Counted from the stretch's first letter, positions 1 through 9,856 are shown. The stretch: DNA of 64,000 nucleotides from Cerasibacillus terrae (GCF_008039555.1 NZ_VDUW01000002.1:1-64000); one strand, 5' to 3'. A program made the numbers and translations. The notes: generated by a model not told the origin, from the letters alone.

Positions 1-53
1 AGGTTACCGCCATAAAGAACAAATCCATGATAGATGATGGAAATAACCATACA

Positions 54-134
54 AAAAAATGGTTCCGAGCAATTTTTAATGCTTGGAACCATTTTTTATA
101 CTATTTTGAGCTAGTTTTGTCCCAGCCTCTTTAT
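54..134 (-). repeat. Hairpin plus GGGACA-type intergenic repeat
   Basis: A strong stem (54-70 with 81-97, GGTTCC/GGAACC core, A-run before and T-run after) is followed by a block that on the minus strand reads GAGGCTGGGACAAAACTAG (about 113-131). The hairpin can terminate transcription in both directions. A related GCTGGGACA block occurs near 61440-61580, so this looks like one copy of a dispersed repeat. No coding region was recognised between 1 and 264. Confidence 0.5.
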
Positions 135-183
135 ACATTCAATAAAAGAGTAGTAAATTTAAAAAATAGGAGAAAATAATTAG

Positions 184-216
184 GGCCCAGAAACAAGTGG
201 TGGGTGTTTCTGGGCT
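184..216 (-). terminator. Intrinsic terminator of the pst operon
   Basis: The stem GCCCAGAAACA pairs with TGTTTCTGGGC around a short GT-rich loop. On the minus strand it is followed by a T-rich stretch. It lies about 50 bp past the pstB stop. Confidence 0.65.
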
Positions 217-264
217 CATCTATATAAAATAAAAGAGGGTATTGTATGTTACAACAAAAAGGAC

Positions 265-1104
265 TCAACCAAAGCGACCGTTAATATAATCTTCTGTACG
301 GCGATCTTGTGGTTCGTGGAAAATGACATCTGTTTTATCATATTCTACTACTTCACCTTCTAGGAAAAATGCTGTTCTGTCAGAAATCCTCGCTGCTTGC
401 TGCATATTATGTGTAACAATGACAATGGCATAATCATCTTTTAAATCGCGAATTAATTCTTCTACTTTTAGTGTGGATTTAGGGTCCAATGCAGATGTCG
501 GCTCATCCATTAAAATGACATCTGGTTCAATAGCAAGGCAGCGCGCAATACATAAGCGTTGTTGTTGCCCTCCAGAAAGGCCATAAGCATTATCATGTAA
601 ACGATCCTTTACTTCATCCCAAATATAAGCCCCACGTAAGCTTTTTTCAACAATTTCATCCAAAATCATCTTGTTTTTAATACCGTGAATCTTTGGTCCA
701 TATGCGATATTTTCATAGATAGATTTTGGGAATGGATTTGGTTTCTGAAAAACCATGCCAACCTGTGTACGTAACTCCTCTACACGTAAAGAACGGTCAA
801 AAATACTTTTTCCTTTATATTGAATGGATCCTGTTGTTCGAACAGTAGGGACGAGTTCTACCATACGGTTTAATGTTTTTAAATAGGTAGATTTTCCACA
901 TCCGGATGGGCCAATAATGGCAGTAACTTCTTTTTCACGAATCGATAGGTCAATATCTTTCAATGCTTGTGTGTCACCATACCATAGGTTTAAGTTTTGC
1001 GTATCAAAAACAACATCTTTTTCTTGTTCAGCAGTACGTAAGACCTCTACATTTGAACGTTGTTTTACTTTCGGTTGTTCCATAACAGTAATTGCACTCA
1101 TCAT
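265..1104 (-). CDS. pstB: Phosphate ABC transporter ATP-binding protein PstB
   Basis: This is the ATPase that powers high-affinity phosphate import with PstA and PstC, on the cytoplasmic face of the membrane. The 279-residue protein shows Walker A (GPSGCGKST), the ABC signature (LSGGQQQR), Walker B with its glutamate ([12 protein letters not shown]) and the H-loop (IVTHNM). The segment [18 protein letters not shown] is typical of PstB. The start is preceded by AAAGGAG. It is the last gene of the minus-strand pstSCAB operon, 19 bp after pstA. There is a single pstB here, whereas Bacillus subtilis has two, and no phoU follows before the terminator. Confidence 0.96.
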   Translation of the reverse strand: MMSAITVMEQPKVKQRSNVEVLRTAEQEKDVVFDTQNLNLWYGDTQALKDIDLSIREKEVTAIIGPSGCGKSTYLKTLNRMVELVPTVRTTGSIQYKGKSIFDRSLRVEELRTQVGMVFQKPNPFPKSIYENIAYGPKIHGIKNKMILDEIVEKSLRGAYIWDEVKDRLHDNAYGLSGGQQQRLCIARCLAIEPDVILMDEPTSALDPKSTLKVEELIRDLKDDYAIVIVTHNMQQAARISDRTAFFLEGEVVEYDKTDVIFHEPQDRRTEDYINGRFG

Positions 1105-1123
1105 TTATTCGCTCCTTTTAATA

Positions 1124-2008
1124 TTAATATCTTTTTTGAAATTTATTTCGTATTACAATAGCCGTTGTATTTAGTAAGAGAAGGACAAATAATAAAACAA
1201 TAATGGTTGCTGCTGCTAAATAGGCATATTCTTCTACGAGAGATGAATCTAATGTCCAGTAATAGATTTGCATTGGTAAAACAGTGAATTTATCAAAAAT
1301 ACTCCCAGGAAATGGAATTAGTAAAGCTGGAATACCAATAACGACAAGTGGTGCTGTTTCTCCAATTGCACGTGACAGGGAGAGAATTGCACCTGTTAAA
1401 ATACCTGGTAATGCAGCTGGTAAGATAATATTTTTAATGGTTTGCCATTTGGTTGCTCCCATACCATAAGAAGCTTCCCCCAAGTGATTAGGTACCGCAC
1501 GAATGGCTTCTTGGCTGGCGACAATAGTAATAGGGAGAATGAGTAGGGACATAGTCAAACCACCTGCAAGGACAATATTACCCATATCTAAAGCACGAAC
1601 GAAAACCGTCATTCCTAAAATTCCGTAAACAATAGATGGGACACCAGCAAGATTGGCAATATTGGTTTGGATAAAGGATTGAAAGCGCCCTTTTTTAGCG
1701 TATAGCTCTAAATAAATGGCTGTACCAACACCGAAAAACATGGTCACTGGGGCAACAACGACCATTAACCAGAGCGTACCAAGAATGGCTCCTAAGATAC
1801 CCGCCTTCTCAGGCATTGTTGATTGTTTCCCAGTTAAAAAATCAATATTTATCCAGCTAATTCCATCACTGAGCACGCGATAGATTAAAATACCTAGAAC
1901 AACGAGACCGAAAATAGTGGCAAGAAAAAAGATGACCTTTGAAAATGCGTTTAATAAAAGTCGAAAATTCATCCGCTTTTGTACTTGCCCAGCGTCAACA
2001 TACTTCAT
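1124..2008 (-). CDS. pstA: Phosphate ABC transporter permease PstA
   Basis: One of the two membrane subunits of the PstSCAB phosphate importer. The protein of about 294 residues has six predicted membrane segments and the permease coupling motif around GEASYGMGATKWQTI...LPAALPGI (the EAA loop that contacts PstB), then SRAIGETAPLVVIG, characteristic of PstA. A longer reading to 2035 exists, but the ATG at 2008 has AGGAGG nine bases upstream and is preferred. It sits between pstC and pstB in the operon. Confidence 0.94.
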   Translation of the reverse strand: MKYVDAGQVQKRMNFRLLLNAFSKVIFFLATIFGLVVLGILIYRVLSDGISWINIDFLTGKQSTMPEKAGILGAILGTLWLMVVVAPVTMFFGVGTAIYLELYAKKGRFQSFIQTNIANLAGVPSIVYGILGMTVFVRALDMGNIVLAGGLTMSLLILPITIVASQEAIRAVPNHLGEASYGMGATKWQTIKNIILPAALPGILTGAILSLSRAIGETAPLVVIGIPALLIPFPGSIFDKFTVLPMQIYYWTLDSSLVEEYAYLAAATIIVLLFVLLLLNTTAIVIRNKFQKRY

Positions 2009-2049
2009 AATGACTTTCCTCCTAAGGAATTCCATTGATTACATATAAA

Positions 2050-2994
2050 TTAATAATCTTCTTTGAATTTCTTTGATATATAACGAGCAAATAGATTCAT
2101 TAGCAATGTAAAAACAAATAAAGTCATGGCAACAGCGTAAAGACTATAATAAATGGTAGATCCTGCTGGTGCATCTCCACCAGTGACTTCAACAATATAG
2201 GCTGTCATCGTTTGCATGGACTCGGTAATATCAAATGTGAAACTTTTGGAACTTCCACTTGCAATCGTTACAATCATCGTTTCCCCAATCGCTCTTGAGA
2301 TAGCGAGTACAATAGAAGCAACAATTCCAGAAAAAGCAGCAGGGATAACAACTCGTGTTGCAACTTCTAATTTCGTTGCACCGAGTGCTAAAGCACCTTC
2401 ACGCATGGCATTTGGGACAGAAGTCATGGCATCTTCTGAAAGGGATGCAATCATTGGAATAATCATGATTCCCATTACAATACCTGGACTAAGAATATTG
2501 GTTGTTTCTAGTCCTGGGATGATATGCTTTAGTAGTGGTGTTACAAAAGTAAATGCAAAGAAACCATAGACAATGGTTGGAATACCAGCCAATATTTCTA
2601 ATAATGGTTTACATATTTTTCGAATACGTTCGGATGCAAATTCACTTAAATAAATTGCTGTCATCAATCCAATTGGTGCAGCTACAAGCATAGCAATAAG
2701 CGTAGAAGTAAGTGTTCCCGTAATAAGTGGTAGGACACCGAACTTCGGATTTTGACTAAGCGGCTTTAATACTGTTCCTGTGAAAAATTCAACAATAGAT
2801 ACTTCTTGGAAAAACTCAATTGTTTCACTAAGCAATGTATAGATAATCCCAATTGTCGTTAATATAGAAATACTAGCAATGAGAAATAAGATAACTGGGA
2901 TAGATTTTTCAAATTTAAGGAATAGATTTTTAGATTGTTTTTTCTTTGCAATGAGTTCCTGTACATGAACAGGTTCGCGATTCGTTTGCATCAT
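2050..2994 (-). CDS. pstC: Phosphate ABC transporter permease PstC
   Basis: The second membrane subunit of the phosphate importer, 314 residues. Hydrophobic segments start near residue 30. The EAA-like loop reads REGALALGATKLEVATRVVIPAAFSG, followed by SRAIGETMIVTIASG, which matches PstC. Two adjacent ATG codons can serve as the start, with AAAGGAA just upstream. It lies about 100 bp after pstS, a gap larger than elsewhere in the operon. No clear terminator was seen in that gap. Confidence 0.94.
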   Translation of the reverse strand: MMQTNREPVHVQELIAKKKQSKNLFLKFEKSIPVILFLIASISILTTIGIIYTLLSETIEFFQEVSIVEFFTGTVLKPLSQNPKFGVLPLITGTLTSTLIAMLVAAPIGLMTAIYLSEFASERIRKICKPLLEILAGIPTIVYGFFAFTFVTPLLKHIIPGLETTNILSPGIVMGIMIIPMIASLSEDAMTSVPNAMREGALALGATKLEVATRVVIPAAFSGIVASIVLAISRAIGETMIVTIASGSSKSFTFDITESMQTMTAYIVEVTGGDAPAGSTIYYSLYAVAMTLFVFTLLMNLFARYISKKFKEDY

Positions 2995-3094
2995 AAGTTT
3001 CCTTTCACACCATAGTAGAATGATAGAGTTCTAGTAAAGGAACAAGATGAGAACGAATGTCCTCATCTTGTCATCATATATGTTTGCTTCTTGA

Positions 3095-4111
3095 TTATTT
3101 AAGCCCTTCTAAGAAATCAATACTTTCTTGTACTTCTTCATCAGGGATTGGAGCAAAACCAACTTCACCAGCTACTTCATTTACATTGTTCATGACATAA
3201 AGAGCGTAGTCTAAAACATGTGTTTTTTCTTTTGCAAGATCAACATTTAAGTAAGTAAATACCGGTCTTGTGAAATCTGCATAATCTCCATCTTCTGCGA
3301 TGGTGTCAAGAGAAGGTTCAACAGGCCCATCTCCAAAGTCAACATGTATTGCTTGTAATTTATCTGTGTTATTGACATAGTAACCAAATCCGAAGAATGC
3401 AATTCCGTTTTTATCTTCTTCAATCATTTTGACAAGTGTAGAATATTCTTGTTGTAAGTTAACATCTTCTACTAAATCTTTTTCTTCTAAAATATTTTCA
3501 TAGAAAAATTCATAAGTTCCGTGGTTTTCGTTAGGACCGTATGTGTTAATCTTTTCATCTGGCCAGTCTGGATTAATATCAGACCATTTAGTTACACCGC
3601 CATCTGCTAAAAAGATTTTACGTAATTCTTCATCTGTCATTTCTTTTGCCCAATCATTTTCTTTGTTAATAACAAATGTAAGACCATCTAAAGCTACTTT
3701 TAATTCTTTTACTTCCATACCAAGTTCTTCTGCTTTAGCCTTTTCTTCGTCTTTAATTTGACGGGAGGCATCATTGAAGTCTGTTCCATCTTCTACTAGG
3801 AATTTTTTGAAACCAGCACTTGTTCCTGCACGGCTTACTTCGACAGACACGCCTTCTTGTTCATTTGTCATATAATTCTCAGCTAATTTAGACATGAGTG
3901 GGAATACTGTTCCAGAACCGTCAATTACAACACTACCTTCTAAATCTGCTGTTTCTTCTTTGTTTTCTTCTTCATTATTGTCTGAAGCATTTTCCTCTGT
4001 ATTGGTCTCTTCTTTTTCGTCTTCTTTCTCTGAGCTTGCCTCCTGACATGCTACCATTACAAATGCCATAGCAGCGATGATTAAGGCTAACAAAATATTT
4101 TTCAACTTCAT
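3095..4111 (-). CDS. pstS: Phosphate-binding lipoprotein PstS
   Basis: The extracytoplasmic phosphate receptor that delivers phosphate to PstCAB, held to the membrane by a lipid anchor. The 338-residue protein begins with a signal peptide ending in a lipobox (FVMVACQ, Cys about 22). An acidic low-complexity linker (EKEDEKEETNTEE type) follows, then a PBP fold with GSGTVFPLMSKLAE and SRAGTSAGFKKF, the segments that bind phosphate in this family. It is the first gene of the operon. The start has GGGGAGG upstream, and a four-repeat PhoP box lies 65-103 bp before the start codon. Confidence 0.95.
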   Translation of the reverse strand: MKLKNILLALIIAAMAFVMVACQEASSEKEDEKEETNTEENASDNNEEENKEETADLEGSVVIDGSGTVFPLMSKLAENYMTNEQEGVSVEVSRAGTSAGFKKFLVEDGTDFNDASRQIKDEEKAKAEELGMEVKELKVALDGLTFVINKENDWAKEMTDEELRKIFLADGGVTKWSDINPDWPDEKINTYGPNENHGTYEFFYENILEEKDLVEDVNLQQEYSTLVKMIEEDKNGIAFFGFGYYVNNTDKLQAIHVDFGDGPVEPSLDTIAEDGDYADFTRPVFTYLNVDLAKEKTHVLDYALYVMNNVNEVAGEVGFAPIPDEEVQESIDFLEGLK

Positions 4112-4160
4112 AAATAATGTCCTCCCCTTTTTTATTAGGAAATATCTCTATTCAAATACC

Positions 4161-4214
4161 AGTATAGGTGGATAATATTAAGGAAGTATAAAGCGATTGT
4201 AAAGGTTGTGTAAA
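4161..4214 (-). promoter_or_regulatory. PhoP box and -10 element of the pst promoter
   Basis: On the minus strand four hexamers, TTTACA (4209-4214), TTTACA (4198-4203), TTTATA (4187-4192) and TTAATA (4176-4181), are spaced exactly 11 bp apart. This is the arrangement of the PhoP-activated promoters of Bacillus. A TATACT -10 element (4161-4166) puts the start near 4154 and the repeats at about -22 to -60. Induction by phosphate starvation is inferred. Confidence 0.88.
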
Positions 4215-4226
4215 TTCGGCAAATAA

Positions 4227-4268
4227 AAAATCCATTTCTATCTAATTGGAAGATAGAAATGGATTGTA
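4227..4268 (-). terminator. Terminator of the first NSS transporter gene
   Basis: A long perfect stem, ATCCATTTCTATCT paired with AGATAGAAATGGAT, with a T-run on the minus strand (A-run at about 4222-4230). It lies between the pst promoter and the transporter stop at 4291. Confidence 0.85.
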
Positions 4269-4290
4269 ATAGAAAGGACGAGATGTTGTT

Positions 4291-5646
4291 CTACAGGATT
4301 TTATCCCATACCCCTAATACATCAAGCATAACTGCAAAAATTAAAACAGGGGCTACATATCGTAATAGATAATACCAACTTGTAAAAATACCTCGGCTGA
4401 TGTTACTACCACTACTTAACTGTTCGAACAGCACTGATTTCTTCATTTTCCAAGAAACAAAGATTGCCATCATAAGTGCACCAAGCGGCATGAGAATATT
4501 ACTAACCGCATAATCTGCTAGGTCAAAGAATGATTTATCAAAAATAGTTATATCACTTAACACACCATAGGACAGTGAAGAGGGAATACCAAATATAAAG
4601 ATGGCAATTCCAATTATCCATGCATATTTTCTTCGCTTCATCGAATCTCCTTTTGATAAAACAGAGACAATAATCTCCAACATGGAAAAAGCACTTGTTA
4701 ACGCTGCAAATAAAAAAACAATCAAAAAAGCAGTAAAAAAGAACATTCCTAAAGGTAGTTGACTAAATATTGTAGGAAGGACATGAAATAAAAGCACTGG
4801 TCCAGCATCAGGAGCTAGTCCAAATGAAAAAACTGCTGGGAAAATAGCAAGTCCTGCTAATAGTACGATCATAATATTCATACTTACGATGGACACAGCA
4901 GAACGTGGTAAGTTCTCAGTCCTTGGCAAATAGGAACTATACGTAATCATTACGGAAACCCCAATACTTAGCGTAAAAAAGGATTGACCCATCGCATCAA
5001 GAACAGCCTTCGATGTCAACTTTGAAAAATCTGGTTGAAATAAAAAGGCAAGTCCCTTTCCAGCTCCATCTAATGTTAACGCGCGAATGACAAGAATGAT
5101 AAATAAAATGGCCAAAGCAGGCATCATAATTTTTGCAGCCTTTTCAATCCCACCTTGAACTCCTTTGGCAACAACAAGGATTGTAATTAAAATAAAGATA
5201 AGTTGAACCCCAAGACTAATCCATGGATTGGCAATCGTTTGTTCAAACACGGATGCATATTCATTTGCATGGAGTCCATTTAATGATCCTGTCATCGCTT
5301 TTCCTAAATACGTTATCACCCAGCCACCAATGACACTATAGAAGGATAATAAAATAAAACAAGTAATCATTCCAAGAATAGCAACCCAATGCCATTTTGT
5401 GTTTGGGGCAATTTTTTTAAAGGAGGTGACCGCATCTTCTCCACCAGTTCTCCCAATTGCAAATTCCGCCATCATTAATGGAAGAGCAAGAATAAACGTG
5501 AAAACAATGAAAATAAATAGAAAAGCTCCCCCTCCATTTTGACCAGCTACATAAGGGAACTTCCATATGGCTCCAAGTCCAATTGCAGAGCCAGCTGTTG
5601 CTAAAATAAAACCTAATCTTGTTGAAAATTGCTCACGTTGGTTCAA
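4291..5646 (-). CDS. Sodium-dependent symporter of the NSS (SNF) family
   Basis: A 451-residue membrane protein of the neurotransmitter:sodium symporter family, which takes up amino acids or related solutes with sodium. The family's first-helix signature is clear ([32 protein letters not shown]), and about 11-12 hydrophobic segments follow. The short C-terminal tail and single-unit length match bacterial members such as MhsT. The substrate cannot be told from sequence. It is transcribed alone, between its own terminator and a gap of about 250 bp. A paralogue of nearly identical length lies at 39218-40570. Confidence 0.92.
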   Translation of the reverse strand: MNQREQFSTRLGFILATAGSAIGLGAIWKFPYVAGQNGGGAFLFIFIVFTFILALPLMMAEFAIGRTGGEDAVTSFKKIAPNTKWHWVAILGMITCFILLSFYSVIGGWVITYLGKAMTGSLNGLHANEYASVFEQTIANPWISLGVQLIFILITILVVAKGVQGGIEKAAKIMMPALAILFIILVIRALTLDGAGKGLAFLFQPDFSKLTSKAVLDAMGQSFFTLSIGVSVMITYSSYLPRTENLPRSAVSIVSMNIMIVLLAGLAIFPAVFSFGLAPDAGPVLLFHVLPTIFSQLPLGMFFFTAFLIVFLFAALTSAFSMLEIIVSVLSKGDSMKRRKYAWIIGIAIFIFGIPSSLSYGVLSDITIFDKSFFDLADYAVSNILMPLGALMMAIFVSWKMKKSVLFEQLSSGSNISRGIFTSWYYLLRYVAPVLIFAVMLDVLGVWDKIL

Positions 5647-5829
5647 ATAAATGCTCCTCTCTACATATTGCTTTCTTTCTTTTTTGAAAAAAATAATTAC
5701 TCCATATTTTCCATGAAGAAAGGGAAATTGTCAATGGTAAATGAATAAGATAACAAATAATGTAAAAATTCCATGAGCGAGTGACGAATATCTTGTGAAA
5801 AAGAGTCTGTTTCCTTCCTTATTATATAG

Positions 5830-5866
5830 GAAGAAAAAAGGGACTGTCTCATGACAGTCCCTTGGA
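5830..5866 (-). terminator. Intrinsic terminator after the lipoprotein gene
   Basis: The stem AGGGACTGTC/GACAGTCCCT (5839-5862) has a four-base loop and is followed on the minus strand by TTTTTTC. It serves the lipoprotein gene that ends at 5894. Confidence 0.85.
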
Positions 5867-5893
5867 TAAAACTAGTAACTAGTACTCCATTAA

Positions 5894-6739
5894 TTAAAAT
5901 AGGCTTTCTGCTTTATCAATCACTTCTTGTGGAACCTCAATTGGATCAACACCATTGATATTCTTGTATTCAGCTTCAGCCTTTTGGCTGATATTCATTT
6001 CGCCTTCATCATTTTTTAGTGCCATATCCATTTCCATATTAAAGGATTTTAAATCATAAGATTCTTTATCAACATGTAATTCATAATATAGCTTATTAAT
6101 TTCCATGTCTTCTAGAGGATTTTCTTCAGCATTTTCAATTTCTGTCATTAATTCTTCTGGCATAAATTGATTCATTAAATCTTCCGTTAACTCTTTAAAT
6201 TTGTCGCCATCTGCTGTAAGTTCTAGAACATATGCATCATCTGTTTGTTTAAATTCTAGATTATCAACAAATTTTTCTATCATTTTAACTTGTTCTGCTG
6301 GATCTTGTTGTTGGTTCAGTAATTCATCAGGAATCATATCGCCCATTTCTAACCATGTTTCTGATTCTGAATCAAACATGTACATGCCATCCTCAGTCAT
6401 ATACATTTCGATGTCCATCTCCATAGGAGTGCCTTCCATTTCCATTTTAACTTTCCCTTTTTGATACATTGTTAATGGGTCCATTGTCATCTTGGCATCC
6501 GTTTTAGTTGTTGTATCCATTGCCACATTTTCAGAAGGTACTTCTATTTTTTGTGTTAAATCCATAACCATTTCAGCACTTTTCATATCTTCTGATGCTT
6601 TTAAGGTTTTCTCATACACTTCTTCGGCCGTTAGGTCACTCACTTCTTTTGTACCTTCAACAGGATCTGCGGAGTCTTGACAAGCAACTAACCCAAAAGA
6701 TAGTAAGATAGCAGTAAATAACATTATGATTTTTTTCAA
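5894..6739 (-). CDS. Lipoprotein with LppX/LprG-like or DUF6612-type fold
   Basis: A secreted, membrane-anchored protein of about 281 residues with a signal peptide ending in the lipobox GLVACQ. The body is rich in Met, Glu and Asp and alternates beta-strand-like segments (AEMVMDLTQKIEV, KMTMDPLTMYQKGKVKMEMEG). This resembles the Bacillus lipoproteins annotated as DUF6612 or LppX_LprAFG-like; that assignment is tentative. A TTG at 6757 overlaps the ribosome binding site, so the TTG at 6739, nine bases after GAAGGAG, is taken as the start. The gene is monocistronic. Its function is unknown. Confidence 0.75.
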   Translation of the reverse strand: MKKIIMLFTAILLSFGLVACQDSADPVEGTKEVSDLTAEEVYEKTLKASEDMKSAEMVMDLTQKIEVPSENVAMDTTTKTDAKMTMDPLTMYQKGKVKMEMEGTPMEMDIEMYMTEDGMYMFDSESETWLEMGDMIPDELLNQQQDPAEQVKMIEKFVDNLEFKQTDDAYVLELTADGDKFKELTEDLMNQFMPEELMTEIENAEENPLEDMEINKLYYELHVDKESYDLKSFNMEMDMALKNDEGEMNISQKAEAEYKNINGVDPIEVPQEVIDKAESLF

Positions 6740-6993
6740 ATTAAAACACTCCTTCAATGTATTTTACACTCATACGTACGTATCCTACACGAAAAGGTTT
6801 CATAATGGAATAGGTAAATGTTGATTAGTTGTAAAAAGAGAGAAAAATGAATCTTTTGTACTATGGAAAATATGGCTTTTTTACTACTAGGTTGCTTGTG
6901 TATCTTCATTCATTAAAATGTTTCGGCATAATTGATTTTTCAATCCATGAAACAAAATATAGATTGCGGAGTTTTCGAGCTTCCTTTCTATGA
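6740..6993. other. Intergenic stretch without recognised gene
   Basis: AT-rich spacer between the lipoprotein start and the thiT stop. It includes a palindromic CATACGTACGTATCC-like segment near 6771-6785. No convincing promoter or terminator could be assigned. Confidence 0.4.
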
Positions 6994-7587
6994 TTATGCC
7001 GCTTTTCTACTCGTAGATGAGCGAGCATTTGTAACTAGAGCTGGTGCTTTTGCTAGAAGTAAGGATAATAGAATAGCACAAGTAATAAATGCACCAATAA
7101 ATGTAATTCCATTCATCGTTAAAGAGAAAATAACCGGCGCTTTTCCTGCTTCAATTGCATACTTTTTAAAGAAAATAACTCCAGCAAGAAAATGCCAGAA
7201 GTAGCGGATTACACTTCCGACAAATGTACCAACAACAATCCATGTGATAGCAGTTGTCATTTTCTTCTCTACTAGGCTGTTTTTAATAACGTTTGAAAAT
7301 AGCCCAGCAAAACCTACACAAGAAAATGCGATGATGTATTCAATAAATGCTTGTGTTGGTGTAAGAATATAAGCATCACCCAAAGTAATTTGTAAAATAC
7401 CCCATAAGAAACCGGATATGACCCCAGCGGCGAATCCCCTCCGAAATGCGATAATGAAAATAGGTATCATTGCAAAAGAAATCGAAATGGATGGATGCGG
7501 CTTAAACGATGGAAGGATATCCAATGCCATTGCAAAAGCAGCAAAGATTGCAATTTCGATTAAGGTCTGTAAATTAAATTTTTTCAT
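6994..7587 (-). CDS. thiT: Thiamine transporter ThiT (YuaJ family)
   Basis: The substrate-binding membrane subunit (S component) of an ECF-type vitamin transporter that takes up thiamine with the shared EcfAA'T module encoded elsewhere. The 197-residue protein has six hydrophobic segments and the family pattern PHPSISISFAMIPI, then GFLWGILQ and PTQAFIEYIIAFSC, where thiamine-binding residues lie. The gene stands alone behind a TPP riboswitch, which independently supports the call. The start has a GAGGGGG ribosome binding site. Confidence 0.93.
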   Translation of the reverse strand: MKKFNLQTLIEIAIFAAFAMALDILPSFKPHPSISISFAMIPIFIIAFRRGFAAGVISGFLWGILQITLGDAYILTPTQAFIEYIIAFSCVGFAGLFSNVIKNSLVEKKMTTAITWIVVGTFVGSVIRYFWHFLAGVIFFKKYAIEAGKAPVIFSLTMNGITFIGAFITCAILLSLLLAKAPALVTNARSSTSRKAA

Positions 7588-7707
7588 AAAAAAATGCCCC
7601 CTCTAATGTGAACCACTATAAGGGAGACATAGTGAAAAGATTACGGTATTTAAAGTAAGCCGACACTACTTAAAATGCATTGATCGCATATTTTCCGTAA
7701 GATATTC

Positions 7708-7797
7708 ACCACATCCCTACGTTAGTTTTAACTAAACAGGTTCAAAGGGTCAGAACAAGAATGTTCTCTCTCAGCAAGTTGCTCCCCTTGTGGTCAC
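7708..7797 (-). promoter_or_regulatory. TPP (THI-box) riboswitch of thiT
   Basis: On the minus strand the conserved elements appear in order: AGGGGAGC (about 7781-7788), CTGAGAGAGA, ACCCTTTGAACCTG (about 7736-7750) and CGTAGGGATGTGGT (about 7709-7721). These are the pyrimidine- and pyrophosphate-sensing helices of the TPP aptamer. No U-tract terminator lies between the aptamer and thiT. A CACTAT/ATAGTG stem (about 7613-7634) sits just before the ribosome binding site, so control may be at translation (inference). Confidence 0.95.
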
Positions 7798-7854
7798 GTT
7801 AATATTTTATTCTCTATTATCTTAACAGATAGGCTCAATTTTGCAAATATGGGA

Positions 7855-7892
7855 TAAAATAAACCATGTCACCTAGAAATGGGACATGGTTG
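7855..7892 (-). terminator. Terminator of the hsp20 gene
   Basis: The stem AACCATGTC/GACATGGTT (7862-7890) is followed on the minus strand by TATTTTAT, just past the hsp20 stop. Confidence 0.75.
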
Positions 7893-7901
7893 TGTTTACT
7901 A

Positions 7902-8351
7902 TTAATCTATTTCAATTCGTTTTGTTTTAGGCTTTGTAGGTTCCCTTTTAGGAATTTCTATTTTTAAAATTCCTCGTTTCAGTTTTGCTTTAACATTTTC
8001 TTCTTCAACATTATCTACATAGAAACGTCTAATAAACTCTCCATAATGCCTTTCTTGACGAATAATTTTATCTGATTCATCTTTTGTTTCTTCTTTTTCA
8101 TCTCTTTTGGCATGGATGGTTAAATAATTGTTATCAAAATCAATCGTTATGTCTTCCTTGTCAAATCCTGGAAGTTCAGCTTCTACATAGTATGCCTTTT
8201 TTGTTTCCCTTACATCTGTACGGAAAGAGTTCAAGTTACCATTAAGTGGAGCAATTCCCTCGCGATCGAAAAATTCATTAAAGGATGTTCGCATACGTTC
8301 GAATAAATCCAAATCATCGTTTCTCTTTTTAAATGGTTTTAAGTCAAACAT
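7902..8351 (-). CDS. Small heat-shock protein, Hsp20 family
   Basis: An ATP-independent holdase that binds unfolding proteins and forms large oligomers. Of 149 residues, the central part (about 45-140) is an alpha-crystallin domain: FRTDVRETKKAYYVEAELPGF, then ITIDFDNNYLTIHAKRDE. It ends with the GILKIEIPKRE segment typical of this domain and an arginine-rich tail. The N-terminal arm (LFERMRTSFNEFFD) fits Bacillus Hsp18-type proteins. A perfect AAAGGAGGAG precedes the ATG. No CIRCE element or clear CtsR site was seen upstream. Confidence 0.93.
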   Translation of the reverse strand: MFDLKPFKKRNDDLDLFERMRTSFNEFFDREGIAPLNGNLNSFRTDVRETKKAYYVEAELPGFDKEDITIDFDNNYLTIHAKRDEKEETKDESDKIIRQERHYGEFIRRFYVDNVEEENVKAKLKRGILKIEIPKREPTKPKTKRIEID

Positions 8352-8572
8352 TATTACTCCTCCTTTATATTCTATCTATTCTTATTATATCAAATAAAAA
8401 AGATTTATTGATTAAGATAAAAGGAGTTCATTAATAATTCATTATTCATCAATTTGTGACATTTTTCTACAAAAAGTGAATAAAAGTGACAGACAGTTGA
8501 TAATTTTGTATTCTAGATATGTACTGTTTGATTTACCATATTATTTCAACTGAATTAGAGGGGGCGAACAGG

Positions 8573-9856
8573 ATGAATGTTCAACAACAGTATGAGGAAA
8601 AAAGATGTTCAGCAGAAGAAGCGATTTCATGCATTCAACCAGGTGATGATATTATTACTCCGATATTAGCAGGTGAACCATATAAGCTAATGAAACAATT
8701 GGAGTCCTATGATAAACTATCTGGAAATCGTTTGATTCAAATGTTTTCTACGCGTGATGTGATTGATGTTGATAGGGAGAAGTTACAGATTGTAAGTACT
8801 TTTATGGGTAATTCTGAGCGAAAGGCTTTTAAAGAAGGTAAAATTGACTTATTACCAAATCACTTTTCAGATACACCTAAATTAATGAAGGATTTTACAA
8901 CAAATCCTGTAGTGATGGCTGTTGTTTCACCAATGGATGAGGAAGGTTACTTTTCATTGGGAACAAACTGTGATTATGTGGCGACTATGATTCCTTACGC
9001 GAAAGATATTATTTTAGAAGTGAATGAACATATGCCTAGAACCTATGGAGAAAATAAAATTCACATCTCTAATGTAAGCGCACTCATGGAGAATCACCAA
9101 CCAATCCCAGCAGCACCATCTGTAAGGGAATCAGAAAAAGACCGTATCATCGGTGAATATGTAGCTGATTTAATTCATGATGGAGATACGATTCAAATTG
9201 GTTTTGGTTCCATTCCGAATGCAATTATTGATCAATTGAAGTCTCATCGTAATTTAACAGTGCATACGGAAATGATTCCAGAGAAAATAATTGATTTATA
9301 TGAAGCGGGAGCTATTACAAATGAAAATAACCCATTTAAAAAGGGTAAAATGACAGCTACGTTCGCATTTGGATCCCAGCGTCTATATGATTTTATCCAT
9401 GAAAATGAAGATGTATATATGCTTCCAGTTGATCAGACGAACCATATTTTAAAACTAGCATCAGTAAAGAATCTAGTAACTGTTAATGCGGCCGTAGAAA
9501 TAGATTTCCTTGGTCAAGTTAACTCCGAAATGATTGGTGGAACATACTGGTCCTCTTCTGGTGGACAAGCAGACTTCCAAATCGCATCGCGAATTGCAGA
9601 AAATGGTCGCGGGGTTCTTTGCATGCATTCCACTGTGAAGAATGATACCATTTCCAAAATTGTTCCAATGCTACAAGCTGGAACTCCTGTTACAACATCG
9701 AAAAATGATGTTGATTATATTGTAACGGAATACGGGATAGCCCGTTTACGTGGTAAGGGAGTTCAAGAGAGAACAAAAGAATTAATCCGAATTGCCCACC
9801 CGAAATTCAGAGAAGAACTAGAAAATGCCGCAAAAAGCATGGGGTATCTCGCTTAA
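8573..9856 (+). CDS. Acetyl-CoA hydrolase/CoA-transferase family protein (4-hydroxybutyrate CoA-transferase-like)
   Basis: Moves CoA between acetate and a short-chain acyl-CoA, or hydrolyses acyl-CoA, in the cytoplasm. The 427-residue protein has the two-domain family layout: an N-terminal half with ISCIQPGDDI, and a C-terminal half with DTIQIGFGSIPNAI and the segment VHTEMI, whose Glu is the expected covalent catalytic residue. The glycine loop WSSSGGQADF and the closing VTEYGIARLRGK follow. A longer reading from 8519 exists, but only the ATG at 8573 has a good ribosome binding site (GAGGGGGCG). It is monocistronic with its own terminator. The acyl substrate is not known. Confidence 0.87.
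   Translation: MNVQQQYEEKRCSAEEAISCIQPGDDIITPILAGEPYKLMKQLESYDKLSGNRLIQMFSTRDVIDVDREKLQIVSTFMGNSERKAFKEGKIDLLPNHFSDTPKLMKDFTTNPVVMAVVSPMDEEGYFSLGTNCDYVATMIPYAKDIILEVNEHMPRTYGENKIHISNVSALMENHQPIPAAPSVRESEKDRIIGEYVADLIHDGDTIQIGFGSIPNAIIDQLKSHRNLTVHTEMIPEKIIDLYEAGAITNENNPFKKGKMTATFAFGSQRLYDFIHENEDVYMLPVDQTNHILKLASVKNLVTVNAAVEIDFLGQVNSEMIGGTYWSSSGGQADFQIASRIAENGRGVLCMHSTVKNDTISKIVPMLQAGTPVTTSKNDVDYIVTEYGIARLRGKGVQERTKELIRIAHPKFREELENAAKSMGYLA

Noticed and set aside
1..264. Partial gene at the left edge
   Set aside because: No open frame of useful length with a recognisable product; the region holds hairpins and a repeat block.
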